From an uncultured Verrucomicrobiota bacterium (GTDB taxonomy: Bacteria; Verrucomicrobiota; Verrucomicrobiia; Opitutales; Opitutaceae): 38,929 bases of DNA. Positions 15,834 through 24,262 of the stretch are shown piece by piece. The stretch is taken from positions 1 through 38,929 of the forward strand of contig CAJCBL010000340.1 of the NCBI GenBank assembly GCA_903960515.1, given 5' to 3'. Under the pieces are notes generated by a model. The model had not been told where the DNA came from. It did not search any database and saw nothing but the letters and a program-made list of their open reading frames with translations. The translations under genes and the position numbers were made by a program. Position 1 is the first letter of the stretch, and every line of letters starts with the position of its first letter.

Positions 15834-18245
15834 CTAGCGCACAGCGTCCCCAGACTTGGGCTGAACTTGGGCCCCAATGTACGAGATGCTCAAAGTCTTC
15901 TCCGTCGGTCGATCTTTCAGGCTCAACACGAGAGTTTGCGCTGACTCATCGTACCACCAGCCATCCGCCCCGGCTGAGCCCGCCTCGCCAAACATAAGGT
16001 CGCCGACCGACACCGACACCGGCCTTTTAACATGAACAAATTCAATCCTGTAGGAGCGCAGGCTCGGCTGCCCGGCAAACTTCCCCTCCGGCGGTGCGAT
16101 CGTCAGCGTACTCCGGCTGCCCTCCGTGAACCCCAAACGGGTTCTGCCACAGGCCCCCTTCAAATAGTCCAAACTATTCCCATCATCCTCATACAGCTCG
16201 AACGCCCCATCCGCCCCCGGGAACACCCTGAGCACGAGCGAGGCCGGGGCGCCGGACCCAACGTGCTCCATATAGGGCTGCAGAGGGATGATCCCGCCCG
16301 CCTTCACAAAGGCCGGCATGTCCCCCAAACCACAGCTCACCTCGCGCACACCGGGGCCGGAAAAGATTTCGCCGGTGAAATAGTTGCTCCACGTCCCCTC
16401 GGGAAACCAGACCTTCTTCCGCACCAACTCACCTGGCTCAGTGATGGGCGCTATCATCAACTGGCTGCCTAGCATGAATTGCCGGTCATATGCATACGCC
16501 TCATCGCACTTGGGGTAATCAAGATACAGGCCCCGGACCATCGGCAGCCCGGTGTCGTGCGCCTCGCGGGCAACCGTATACAGATAGGGGATGAGCGCAT
16601 GTCGAAGGCGCAGGAAGCGGGAGGCGATCTCCTCCGTCTGCTTTCCGAATTCCCAGGGCAGCCGCAGCCCCTCCCGCTGGCTTGAATGCAGCCGCAGGAT
16701 GGGCAGGAAGGTGCCAAGCTGAACCCAGCGCAGGTACATATCGTCCGCAATCCGCACCCCGAGGTGGCTGCCAATATCGTGACTCACATAGGGCAGCCCG
16801 ATATTGCCCTCCCGGATGGTGAAATAGGGAATGAAATCCAGCAGTTCCCACGTCGGCTTGGTGTCTCCGGTGAAATGAATGGTCGAGCGGTGCTCCACCC
16901 AGGGGTTGTCGCCCTTTATCCGGCCAAAGAACACCGGCCGCTGGCCGTTCGTGAGCATGCGTTGGGCATACAGATGATTGACCCAGTTCTCGTCCTTCCA
17001 GTCATCAAGCCACCAGAAATCAACTCCCGCCTTTTCAAACGGCTGATGCATCGCAAAGTACGACTCAGCATGATCCCGCCTCGTCCAATCCCACGTATAT
17101 TGCAGGGTTCCAGGCTCGACAGGCATCCGCCCATCCTCAGCCTTGATCCAGGCAAATGGCTCGGCCACGCCCTGGCTGATCAGGGTTTGGTTTGCCAGCC
17201 TGTCCGCCGCGGCGAATCTGGGGTCGTTCGTCATGATCGTTGCATGAATATTGAAGGAGACCTTCAGCCCCTGCCCGTGCGCCCATCCCAGGAAGCCCTC
17301 CGGATCGGGGAAGAGCCGCGTATTCCAGCCCCAGCCGTTCCAACTATTCGGGGACTTGAAGTCGGTGTCGACAATCAGCACATCGAGCGGAACCCGATTT
17401 GAGCGAAACTGCCCCACGACCTCCTGGTACTGGGCGGAAGTATAGTGGGTATAGCGGGAGAACCAAACGCCGAAGGCCCAGCGGGGCAGCAGGTTGCTCG
17501 GGCCCGATAGCTGCGCGAGATCGCGTAACCCCTGCTTATAGTTGCTCCCGTAGCCAAAGAAATATCCGTCTTGGCGGGCTACATGGCTGCTGCGCTTCTC
17601 GAGCCAGCCATCGCCGGTCCAAAGCTCGGTACTGCTGTCGTCGAGATAGAACCAGCCCTCGCGCGTGAGAAGCCCATCGTTCAACGCGATGGGCTTGTCC
17701 ACCCCGTCCAGCGTGGGGAACCAACCGCCCAGATTGCGTGCACTGGTTTTGCCCGCAGCGCCGCCCGACTTGGTTTCACCCTCTATATAACCCGCGCCAC
17801 CATAGCCCGACTGGCTGGCCCCTACGGCGGCGGTATCGGAGGCCGCCGAGTGCCGCGTAGAATTACCGGAGCTTGGTGCGGAAGGGGCCGCTCCAAGCGG
17901 ACAAATGTTTGCCCCCGACTCCTTCAATACGATAATCAGATTTTCAGCCGAAAACGGGCCGCTGTTTCTCCTATAGCGAAGCACGAGCTTCGGGGTTTCC
18001 ACAACTCGCCAGCCGCCCTCCACAGTCGTCGCATACTCGGCCCCGGGTCCTCGGTCGACGATATTGAAAGTGAGCCCATCCTCGAACTTCGCGTCGGGCG
18101 CATATTCCATCCGAATCACAGCGGGAGTGAGCACGGAGAAGCGGGCGTTGCCGTCGACAATAGGCCCCTCAGGTGCTGCAAAGACCACCACGACCGCAAC
18201 GAGATGAATAACGAGACAAAGGGAGATGCCAAAACGGTTTTTCAT
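15834..18245 (-). CDS. Secreted GH31 glycoside hydrolase (alpha-glucosidase/xylosidase type)
   Basis: An 803-residue exported enzyme with signal peptide residues 1-23 (hydrophobic L-V-I-H-L-V-A-V-V-V-V-F-A-A). An N-terminal beta-sandwich precedes the GH31 barrel. Residues 254-300 (P-R-W-A-F-G-V-W-F-S-R-Y and V-P-L-D-V-L-I-V-D-T-D-F) match the family. The probable nucleophile is Asp414 in F-W-W-L-D-D-W, and the acid/base is Asp461 in F-T-G-D-T-K-P-T-W. S-H-D-I-G-S-H at 488-494 and R-L-H-S-S-Q-R-E are also conserved. The C-terminus has the usual beta domains (P-L-Q-P-Y, Y-E-D-D-G near 685). An unusual Ser/Gly/Ala-rich insertion (about 120-170) sits in the N-terminal domain. The ATG at 18245 directly precedes the signal peptide. 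Exact substrate unknown. Confidence 0.92.
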   Translation of the reverse strand: MKNRFGISLCLVIHLVAVVVVFAAPEGPIVDGNARFSVLTPAVIRMEYAPDAKFEDGLTFNIVDRGPGAEYATTVEGGWRVVETPKLVLRYRRNSGPFSAENLIIVLKESGANICPLGAAPSAPSSGNSTRHSAASDTAAVGASQSGYGGAGYIEGETKSGGAAGKTSARNLGGWFPTLDGVDKPIALNDGLLTREGWFYLDDSSTELWTGDGWLEKRSSHVARQDGYFFGYGSNYKQGLRDLAQLSGPSNLLPRWAFGVWFSRYTHYTSAQYQEVVGQFRSNRVPLDVLIVDTDFKSPNSWNGWGWNTRLFPDPEGFLGWAHGQGLKVSFNIHATIMTNDPRFAAADRLANQTLISQGVAEPFAWIKAEDGRMPVEPGTLQYTWDWTRRDHAESYFAMHQPFEKAGVDFWWLDDWKDENWVNHLYAQRMLTNGQRPVFFGRIKGDNPWVEHRSTIHFTGDTKPTWELLDFIPYFTIREGNIGLPYVSHDIGSHLGVRIADDMYLRWVQLGTFLPILRLHSSQREGLRLPWEFGKQTEEIASRFLRLRHALIPYLYTVAREAHDTGLPMVRGLYLDYPKCDEAYAYDRQFMLGSQLMIAPITEPGELVRKKVWFPEGTWSNYFTGEIFSGPGVREVSCGLGDMPAFVKAGGIIPLQPYMEHVGSGAPASLVLRVFPGADGAFELYEDDGNSLDYLKGACGRTRLGFTEGSRSTLTIAPPEGKFAGQPSLRSYRIEFVHVKRPVSVSVGDLMFGEAGSAGADGWWYDESAQTLVLSLKDRPTEKTLSISYIGAQVQPKSGDAVR

Positions 18246-18394
18246 GTGGGGAAACGCCAGGGTACGCCGAAGTGTTCTAAATGCATGGCGGTCCTTCTGT
18301 CGACAAGCCCGAATATCTCGCAAGCCAGGGGGCCAGAAGGGCGGTGGGGACCAGCGGCACAACGCAGGACCACGATAGCCGCCGGGCTCATCGA

Positions 18395-18540
18395 CCAACT
18401 TCGCCACAAGCGGGCAATCGTACCGCTTTGCACTATGGCAATGCACGAACCCGGTGTCCGCCGCAGGAGCGTGCTTGCACGCGATCTGCGCTCTGAATCG
18501 CGTGCAAGCACTCTCCTACGAATGAATGGTCACGGCTTGG
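18395..18540 (-). mobile_element. MITE-like element with REPIN core (copy 3, reversed)
   Basis: Reverse orientation relative to the 9935 copy. The conserved flank block reads GCAATCGTACCGCTTTGCAC then CAATGCACGAAC at 18415-18449, followed by the REPIN 18463-18519 with spacer CTGCGCTCTGA, then the terminus ATGGTCACGGCTTGG ending at 18540. The spacer is inverted together with the flank, showing that it is one oriented unit. The left terminus has decayed. It lies about 150 bp upstream of the GH31 start codon. Confidence 0.75.
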
Positions 18541-18990
18541 CCGCAAGCGGGCCCGCGCACGATGCACAACCGACTCCGCACTCACCGGCACGCTTGCATA
18601 GAGAAGCATCGCGTCCGTACCTCGGAAAAATGAAGCGAGGAGCGAGGCGCGGGAACTGGGAACGTGGTGCTAGAAGGCCCAGACCAGGAGGAAGGAACGC
18701 CGGCAAATATCCGGCGCTCCGCTCTGGGCTCTCGACCGAATGGTTACGGCTTACGCCGCCGCTGGTGTGGGTTCGGGCGTGGCGTCCGTACCGTGTCGAC
18801 AGTGTGCCCGCCGGGACCCGAGCCTTGCTGTATGGTATTCACGAGCGCGCCTGGCCCGCCGCAGGCCGTAGCCCCCGCCCCGGCTTTGCCGGAACCCGCC
18901 GCGCGCCTCGCCCGACTGGAGACGCGCCGCAACGCTGCGCTTCCCGCGTTGACTAGGGGCGCGGGTATTCTGTGAGGTGGGGACCTACTC
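18541..18990. other. Intergenic upstream of lysA with repeat fragments
   Basis: No gene is supported. GCTCTCGACCGAATGGTTAC then GGCTTA at 18729-18750 matches the right end of the type B miniature element (compare 29544-29568), so it is a fragment of that family. GGCGTCCGTACC near 18781 belongs to another dispersed fragment family. GAGGTGG at 18974-18980 is a plausible ribosome-binding site for lysA at 18991. Confidence 0.5.
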
Positions 18991-20253
18991 ATGCCCGCCA
19001 AGAACCTCCCCTTCACCCTGAGCCAGTTGGAGAACATCGCCGCCAAAGTCGGCACACCCTTCCACCTCTACGACGAGGCGGCGCTGCGGGCCAACGCCCG
19101 GGCCTTCAACCAGGCCTTCGCCTGGGTGCCGGGCGGCTTCAAGAATTTCTACGCCGTAAAGGCGCTGCCCAACCCGCACGTACTCGAGGCGCTCAAGCAG
19201 GAGGGCTTCGGCGGCGACTGCTCGTCGATCGCCGAGCTGCTGCTGTGCGAGGCCGTGGGTATCCGAGGTTCGGACATCGTGTTCACCTCCAACGACACCC
19301 CGGCCGAGGAGTTCCAGAAGGCCCACGAGATGGGGGCGTTGATCAACCTCGACGACATCACCCACATCGCATTCCTCGAGCGGGCGCTGGGCGGCAAGCT
19401 GCCGGAGTTTCTCTGCTTCCGCTACAACCCGGGCCCGCTCAAGGCCGGCAACGCCATCATCGGCAAGCCCGAGGAAGCCAAATACGGCTTCACCCGCGAG
19501 CAGATCTTCGAGGGCTACCGCATCCTGCGCGACAAGGGGGTGAAACGCTTCGCCCTGCACACGATGGTCGCCTCCAACGAGCTCAACCCCGACTACTTCG
19601 TGGAGACGGCGCAGATGCTCTTCGATCTCGCCGTAGAGGTGTTCCAGAAACTGGGTGTTCGTATCGAACTCCTCAACCTCGGCGGCGGCATCGGCATCCC
19701 CTACCGCCCCGGCCAGCAGGCCGTCGACCTCGCCCGTGTGGGCCGCGACATCCGCTCCGCCTACGAGCGCACGCTCACCCCTGCCGGCCTGGCGCCCATG
19801 CGCATCACCATGGAGTGCGGACGCATGGTCACCGGCCCCTACGGCTACCTGGTGAGCCGCGTGCTGCACAAGAAGGCCACCTACAAGAACTATGTGGGCC
19901 TCGACTCCTGCATGGCCAACCTGATGCGCCCGGCCCTCTACGGCTCCTACCACCACGTGACGGTGCCCGCCCGCGAGTGCGGTGCGCGCAAGGTCTACGA
20001 CGTCACCGGTTCGCTCTGTGAGAACAACGACAAGTTCGCCATCGACCGCGAGATTGCCGACCCCGAGATCGGCGACCTGGTCGTGATCCACGACACCGGA
20101 GCGCACGGCCATGCCATGGGTTTCAACTACAACGGCAAGCTGCGCTCGGCCGAGATCCTCTGGCAGGGGGGCGCCGACTACCGGCTGATCCGCCGTGCGG
20201 AGACGCTTGCCGACCACTTCGCGACCCTCGACTACCCCGGGCTGAAGGGCTGA
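18991..20253 (+). CDS. lysA: Diaminopimelate decarboxylase
   Basis: A 420-residue PLP-dependent fold-III decarboxylase for the last step of lysine biosynthesis (meso-diaminopimelate to lysine). Lys57 in F-Y-A-V-K-A-L-P-N-P is the PLP Schiff-base residue. G-G-D-C-S-S at 74-79, L-H-T-M-V-A-S-N-E at 189-197, N-L-G-G-G-I-G-I-P-Y at 229-238 and C-E-N-N-D at 343-347 (active-site Cys from the partner subunit) follow in family order. The usual E-P-G-R phosphate motif reads E-C-G-R at 275-278. The N-terminus starts directly before the fold; GAGGTGG lies 10 bp upstream of the ATG. Other fold-III decarboxylases are possible, but the motifs favour LysA. The stop codon lies in CTGAGGCGCGACC, which resembles the repeat-element terminus. 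Confidence 0.88.
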   Translation: MPAKNLPFTLSQLENIAAKVGTPFHLYDEAALRANARAFNQAFAWVPGGFKNFYAVKALPNPHVLEALKQEGFGGDCSSIAELLLCEAVGIRGSDIVFTSNDTPAEEFQKAHEMGALINLDDITHIAFLERALGGKLPEFLCFRYNPGPLKAGNAIIGKPEEAKYGFTREQIFEGYRILRDKGVKRFALHTMVASNELNPDYFVETAQMLFDLAVEVFQKLGVRIELLNLGGGIGIPYRPGQQAVDLARVGRDIRSAYERTLTPAGLAPMRITMECGRMVTGPYGYLVSRVLHKKATYKNYVGLDSCMANLMRPALYGSYHHVTVPARECGARKVYDVTGSLCENNDKFAIDREIADPEIGDLVVIHDTGAHGHAMGFNYNGKLRSAEILWQGGADYRLIRRAETLADHFATLDYPGLKG

Positions 20254-20672
20254 GGCGCGACCGCGCGGTCGGATTGCAGGGCAGGACCTTGCGTCCGTAC
20301 CGTTCGAATGCAGGCGGTGCGTCGCGCCAGCGTTGGGCTGATACATGGGCGAACCTCGCGCCCGTACCGGCCCCAGGGGAATTCCGATTTCGGAGTGCGG
20401 AGTGCGGGTTGCGCCGTGGGCGTCCGATTTAAGCCTTCAGTTCTCCGCCGCCAGCCTTCCCCTCCTTCCCGGAATCGCGCGCACGCCCCCTACTACATGG
20501 ACGCGGCGTCTTACGTCGCAGCAGCGTGCTTGCACGCGATCCGCTCCCGGAATCGCGAGCACGCTCGCTCCTACGAAAGCACAAACACGGCGGGGGCGCG
20601 GTTTCGGGCCAGGGGTCCGGCCTCGCGCGACCAGAGCAGGGCCGTTGCGCCAAAGGCTTCGCGGCCCCGTCG
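20254..20672. other. Intergenic repeat field between lysA and the toxin-antitoxin module
   Basis: No gene is supported. GCGACCGCGCGGTCGG (20257-20272) is a strong GC hairpin just after lysA without a T-run. AGGACCTTGCGTCCGTACCG at 20284 is a dispersed-family copy. ATTTCGGAGTGCGGAGTGCG near 20392-20411 is a heptad tract. A REPIN is at 20518-20574. Confidence 0.5.
20518..20574. repeat. REPIN
   Basis: Arms GCAGCAGCGTGCTTGCACGC and its partner ending GCTCGCTCCTAC, around CGATCCGCTCCCGGAATCGC. The right arm has a rearranged loop (GAGCACGCTCGCTCC). The MITE flank and termini seen at other copies are absent, so this is a bare REPIN. Confidence 0.75.
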
Positions 20673-20673
20673 C

Positions 20674-20722
20674 CCACGCCACCGCAAACACCGGGCGCCA
20701 ACCCGGACCTCCACTCCGCGCC
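20674..20722 (+). repeat. 49-bp direct repeat, left copy, flanking the toxin-antitoxin module
   Basis: Begins CCACGCCACCGCAAACACCG and ends CCTCCACTCCGCGCC. It aligns without gaps to 21515-21563 with five mismatches (44 of 49 identical). The two copies are in the same orientation, 841 bp apart, and enclose the phd-like and relE-like genes. Similarity continues weakly to both sides. Confidence 0.8.
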
Positions 20723-20942
20723 GTGGCGCAGCCCGCTGGGGCAGCGGTCAACGGCGGCGCAGAAGCGACTGATCGCAGGAGCCTTGGGCTGGCTGTTCAG
20801 CCAGTTCGAGCCGTTGCTTCGAGGGCGAGGCGCCTACGGCGACTAACCCGACTCGAAGGACCGGATGCGCTCCCCCACATACGTGAAGATACGGCCGCTC
20901 CGGCCTTGCCCCACCCCGAGCCCGCGGCACTTTACTGACAGT

Positions 20943-21239
20943 ATGCAGACGCTAACCGTCACCAAAGCGCGGCAAAATCTCAGTGCGTGGCTCAAGCGAG
21001 CCATTGAGGGCGACGACATCGGAGTGATTCTCGGCGATCGGATCGTCGCCCTGCGCCCGGTCGAGGTGCTCTCTGCCGACTACGCACAGACCGAGTACGG
21101 CCTGAAAGTGGAGGAGTGCGCCGCCGCGACCGCCCGCATCGTTGCCGAGGTCGCCAAGTCCAAGACCGTGAAATACACGCCTGGGCTGCTCACCCATGGA
21201 AATCCGGCTGACAAGAAGGTTTCTCGCCGCCGCCGCTGA
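20943..21239 (+). CDS. Type II antitoxin, Phd/YefM family
   Basis: A 98-residue protein. The N-terminal DNA-binding/dimerisation part reads M-Q-T-L-T-V-T-K-A-R-Q-N-L-S-A-W-L-K-R-A-I-E-G-D-D-I-G-V-I-L-G-D-R-I-V-A-L-R-P-V, the usual Phd/YefM layout. The C-terminal half is charged and probably disordered until bound to toxin. I chose the ATG at 20943 because the Phd domain starts there; the frame is open upstream. Its last 44 bp overlap the relE-like toxin, a typical arrangement. The dimer likely represses its own promoter in the 20880-20942 region; CCGCGGCACTTTACTGACAG lies just upstream, but no operator can be defined by eye. The module is bracketed by 49-bp direct repeats. Confidence 0.85.
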   Translation: MQTLTVTKARQNLSAWLKRAIEGDDIGVILGDRIVALRPVEVLSADYAQTEYGLKVEECAAATARIVAEVAKSKTVKYTPGLLTHGNPADKKVSRRRR

Positions 21240-21474
21240 GCTCAACGCACGGGACCGCGCCGCCGTAGATGCCGCGCTCACCCAACTGCTCCAGGTGTTC
21301 GGCAGGCCCCACGCCCACAGCGGAGGGAGCGTGAGGCCGCTCGATCCCCCGGTCTACGAACTGCGAGCCTCCCGGGCGCTGCGTATCATATTTGTGAAGC
21401 GGGCAGCCACCCTGACCATGGACTTCGTCGGCGATCACGACGCAGTCAGGGAGTATCTGAAGAACCGTCGCTGA
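21196..21474 (+). CDS. RelE/ParE-superfamily toxin
   Basis: A 92-residue small basic protein with the RelE/ParE pattern: M-E-I-R-L-T-R-R-F-L-A-A-A-A-E-L, then V-Y-E-L-R-A-S-R-A-L-R-I-I-F-V-K-R, and D-F-V-G-D-H-D-A-V-R-E-Y-L-K-N-R-R at the C-terminus. The V-Y-E-L-R and R-I-I-F strands and the H-D near the end are typical of mRNA-cleaving RelE-type members, but ParE-like targets cannot be excluded. It overlaps the antitoxin frame by 44 bp and follows it, so expression is coupled. The stop codon lies in CTGAGCCTTAATCA, which resembles the miniature-element terminus (12 of 14 bases). Confidence 0.85.
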   Translation: MEIRLTRRFLAAAAELNARDRAAVDAALTQLLQVFGRPHAHSGGSVRPLDPPVYELRASRALRIIFVKRAATLTMDFVGDHDAVREYLKNRR

Positions 21475-21514
21475 GCCTTAATCAACGGGTGGCCGCCCCC
21501 CGTTGCCCCTCCGG

Positions 21515-21563
21515 CCACGCCACCGCGAAGACTGGGCGCCAGCCCGGTCCTCCACTCCGCGCC
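21515..21563 (+). repeat. 49-bp direct repeat, right copy
   Basis: Begins CCACGCCACCGCGAAGACTG and ends CCTCCACTCCGCGCC. It is the partner of 20674-20722. It starts 40 bp after the toxin stop codon. Confidence 0.8.
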
Positions 21564-21734
21564 GCAGCGTGGCACTGCAGGCGCGCGCGCCGGTTTACGC
21601 CGTACCGGACAGCGCACCACGACGCGGCCGTATTCGGCGTTGCCGGAGCAGCCGCGCCCGGGTATCACGGAGCTCGCTTGGCCCGCCCCCGGCCCCACTC
21701 CGAAAACCCTCAAGAAAAGGAGCATGCTGCCATC

Positions 21735-23501
21735 ATGAAACCCCGGATTCTCTCCTGCGGATGGTGTGTCCTGTTGTTGCTGGCAACCGCCGCCGTAGCC
21801 TCCCCTCCCGCCCCGTTCTCGGCCGAACTGTTCGATACCCGCGCCGACAAGACCACGACGGGGACGTTCAACTACCAGGACCGAGGCTACCGCCTCGAAT
21901 TCAAGCAGGACGGCCGCACGATGACCATCATCGTCGACGGGCAGAGCGGCCTCTTGCGCCTGCTGACGCCACCGGAGCAGTCCTACACCGAAGCCCGCCC
22001 GGGCGAGCCCATGAGCATGTTCATGGACGCCTTTGGCGCCTACGCACACCTCGCCCGCACGAAGACGGTTCGCACGGAGGGCCGGGAGCCGGTGGGCGGG
22101 ATCCCCTGCAGCAAACAGGTCGCGTTCACCGACGAGCAGGTGTTTGCCAACGCCTGGGTGTCGGAGGAGTTCGGATTCCCCCTGAAGGTTGAAATCCCGG
22201 TCTACCGCTGGACGGTCGAGCTGCGGAACATCAAACGCGGCCCGCAGGATCCCGCCCTCTTCGCTGTGCCCGCCGGATACACCCTGCGCGCCGAGCCGCA
22301 GCGGCCGCTGCCGGAATGGGCCGGCAAGATCGCGGGCTCGCCGGTGCTCGTGCCGCCCTTCGAAAGGACGTTGAAGGAGGGCGAGATCATTCGCGTACGG
22401 CCGAAGGCCGGCCGCCACATCAGCCTGTTGGCAGCCCCACCGGGCCAGGGCAGTTGCGCGTTCACCTCGGTGGGCTTCAAGGGGGGCCGGCCCCTGAGCG
22501 ACCCGGCGGGGAACATCGCCAACGTGGATGCGGGATGCCCGTGCACTGCCACCCATACGGAAACCCCGGACGCAGCCGACGAGATCATCGTTCGCGCAGT
22601 CGAAGGGACGGTCCTGATCAAGGCGTCGTTTGTCACCCCGGAGAGCGCCGGAGCTCGGGCCGGGGTTCCATCCCCTGAGTCGTCTCCGGGAACCGCAGCC
22701 GAGACCGGCGTCGGGATCAGCGGCCCCGGAGCGGCCACGATCGCATCCCGTATTGAGGTCACCTGGCAAGGACCCGCCGACAAGGACGATTTTCTAAGCG
22801 TGGCGCTCCCGGAACATCCACCCGGTCGCTACGTGAGCCGCGCGTCCCTGCGGGAGGGCAATCCGCTAAAGATCTGGGCACCGAGCGATCCAGGTGACTA
22901 CGAACTGCGCTACGTGGGCGCACGCGGCACGAAAGTGCTCCTAAGGCTGCCGATCACCATCGAGGCCGTCGCGGCCGAAGTGGCGCCGGCCGGGCCGGTC
23001 GCCGTGGCGGCACGCCTGGAGGTGAAATGGAAGGGGCCCGCCGCCGACGGCGATTTCATCAGCGTGGCCCAGCCCGCGAGTCCGCCCGGCGCATCCCTCA
23101 CCCGCGCCCTCGTGCGCGAGGGCAATCCGCTGAAAATCGTGGCCCCGAGCGACCCGGGCGAATACGAGGTACGCTACATCCTGGGACGCGGGGGGAAGCT
23201 ACTGGCGAAGGCCCCGGTCACCGTCAACGCAGTCACCGCTTCGATCCAACCGCCCTCCAGCGTGAAGGCGGGAACGGAGTTCGCTGTGGGCTGGCAGGGG
23301 CCCGGCTACGCCGAGGACTACCTCGCGGTGGCGCGCGTGGGGCAGCCGCCCGGTGGCTCCGTGAGCCGCATCCAGGTGAGGCCGGGAGCGGCCTTGAAAC
23401 TCCGAGCGCCCAAGGAACCGGGCCCCTACGAGGTGCGCTACGTACTTGGGCGGGGCAACCGGGTGCTCGCCAAGGCTGTGCTCACAGTCGAATCACCATA
23501 G
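21735..23501 (+). CDS. Secreted DUF4412-like protein with three C-terminal beta repeats
   Basis: A 588-residue exported protein. The signal peptide is residues 1-23 (ending A-A-V-A-S). Residues 24-180 resemble DUF4412-type domains: F-N-Y-Q-D-R-G-Y-R-L-E-F, T-M-T-I-I-V-D-G-Q-S-G-L-L-R-L-L and P-L-K-V-E. A middle part (about 200-300) includes a Cys-containing stretch. Then three repeats of about 80-85 residues (331-411, 418-498, 501-586) share W-x-G-P, D-F/Y-L-x-V-A, P-P-G, R-E-G-N-P-L-K-I-x-A-P and P-G-x-Y-E-x-R-Y-x-x-G-R-G. The same repeat is attached to VWA-domain proteins in Alphaproteobacteria, so it looks like a portable beta domain. AAGGAG lies 13-18 bp before the ATG. Monocistronic; role unknown, probably periplasmic or outer-membrane associated. 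Confidence 0.8.
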   Translation: MKPRILSCGWCVLLLLATAAVASPPAPFSAELFDTRADKTTTGTFNYQDRGYRLEFKQDGRTMTIIVDGQSGLLRLLTPPEQSYTEARPGEPMSMFMDAFGAYAHLARTKTVRTEGREPVGGIPCSKQVAFTDEQVFANAWVSEEFGFPLKVEIPVYRWTVELRNIKRGPQDPALFAVPAGYTLRAEPQRPLPEWAGKIAGSPVLVPPFERTLKEGEIIRVRPKAGRHISLLAAPPGQGSCAFTSVGFKGGRPLSDPAGNIANVDAGCPCTATHTETPDAADEIIVRAVEGTVLIKASFVTPESAGARAGVPSPESSPGTAAETGVGISGPGAATIASRIEVTWQGPADKDDFLSVALPEHPPGRYVSRASLREGNPLKIWAPSDPGDYELRYVGARGTKVLLRLPITIEAVAAEVAPAGPVAVAARLEVKWKGPAADGDFISVAQPASPPGASLTRALVREGNPLKIVAPSDPGEYEVRYILGRGGKLLAKAPVTVNAVTASIQPPSSVKAGTEFAVGWQGPGYAEDYLAVARVGQPPGGSVSRIQVRPGAALKLRAPKEPGPYEVRYVLGRGNRVLAKAVLTVESP

Positions 23502-23516
23502 CGGCCGGCTGAGGTG

Positions 23517-23611
23517 CCCCGTGTCTGCGCATAGCTGAGGCGCGAAGCGACTCAGGCGCACCGGCTTCGTATCCCCGTGTCTGCGCGTAGCTGGGGCGCG
23601 AAGCGACCCAG
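23517..23611 (+). repeat. 39-bp direct repeat pair
   Basis: CCCCGTGTCTGCGCATAGCT (from 23517) continues to GGCGCGAAGCGACTCAG. A second copy begins at 23573 with only four differences (CGTAGCTGGGG variant). The spacing is 56 bp. A weaker relative, TAGCTGGAGCGCGAAGCGCT then TCAG, is at 24165-24188. Confidence 0.7.
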
Positions 23612-23621
23612 TGTCCCTCGC

Positions 23622-23803
23622 ATTTTCGATTTTGGATTGCCGATTTGCGATTGCGATAAGGCGGAGCGGCCCCCCCCCCTGAATTGCGGAGTGCGGAGTG
23701 CGGAGTGCGGATTGCGGACTGCGGAGTGCGGAATTCGCAATTCGGAGTGCGGCCCCCCCAGCGCATCGGCATTTTCGATTTTGGATTGCCGCTTTGCGAG
23801 TGT
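23622..23803. repeat. Heptad tracts: ATTTTCG type flanking CGGAGTG type
   Basis: Two near-copies of GCATTTTCGATTTTGGATTG (23620-23655 and 23770-23800) flank a CGGAGTG tract (about 23685-23755) that can be cut into consecutive 7-mers such as CGGAGTG, CGGAGTG, CGGAGTG, CGGATTG, CGGACTG, CGGAGTG, CGGAATT, CGCAATT, CGGAGTG. The flanking copies split as ATTTTCG, ATTTTGG, ATTGCCG, ATTTGCG. No gene is present. Confidence 0.75.
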
Positions 23804-24018
23804 CGGGGGTCCCCAGGATGCGGTGTGCGCGAGGGGGCCGCACGCCGTAACCATGCAGTCCGATTGTCGGGGCCGGTTAGATCGCAAACGGTGGGCCGCG
23901 CCAGCGTTCTTCGCTGCGAAGAAGGCGGAGGCGACGCCCCTACACCACCGATGGAGAACCGATCAGAGCGATAATGCCGCCGAACCGCAGGATCACGCCC
24001 TGGCGAAATTATTCATTC
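23804..24018. other. Intergenic with left-terminus-like sequence and dispersed repeat
   Basis: CGCCGTAACCATGCAG at 23843-23858 has the same form as the left end of the miniature elements, with a matching right end far away at 24128-24139. Between them lie GCGACGCCCCTACACCACCG (23932-23951) with GATAATGCC (relative of 1508-1556) and then the REPIN-core element. No gene is seen. Confidence 0.5.
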
Positions 24019-24142
24019 GTAGGAGCGTGCTTGCACCCGAATGAGAGCGCAGATCGCGTGCAAGCACGCTCCTACCGGGGGACACCGGAGTTCGTGCTCT
24101 ATCAGAGCGCAAAGCGGTACCATTGCATGGTTACGGCCTCAG
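24019..24142 (+). mobile_element. MITE-like element with REPIN core (copy 4)
   Basis: REPIN at 24019-24075 with spacer GAATGAGAGCGCAG (one arm reads GCACCCGA). It is followed by GTTCGTGCTCTATCAGAGCG, CAAAGCGGTACCATTGCATG and the right terminus GGTTACGGCCTCAG ending near 24142. Its own left terminus is missing; the nearest candidate is 23843, giving a possible 300-bp composite. Confidence 0.7.
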
Positions 24143-24262
24143 TTCTTCGGCTTTCTCTTCCGGGTAGCTGGAGCGCGAAGCGCTTCAGCCCTGCGCCAAG
24201 TATCCCGATCAAGAGCCCAAGGCGCATTCTTCGATCTCGCTCCGCGCCGGTAAGACCCGAAG

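Noticed and set aside
15834-18446. Upstream ATG (18446) as GH31 start
   Set aside because: It would add 67 residues derived from a repeat element before an obvious signal peptide at 18245.
20257-20272. Terminator after lysA
   Set aside because: The hairpin GCGACCGCGCGGTCGG lacks a following T-run, so intrinsic termination cannot be claimed.
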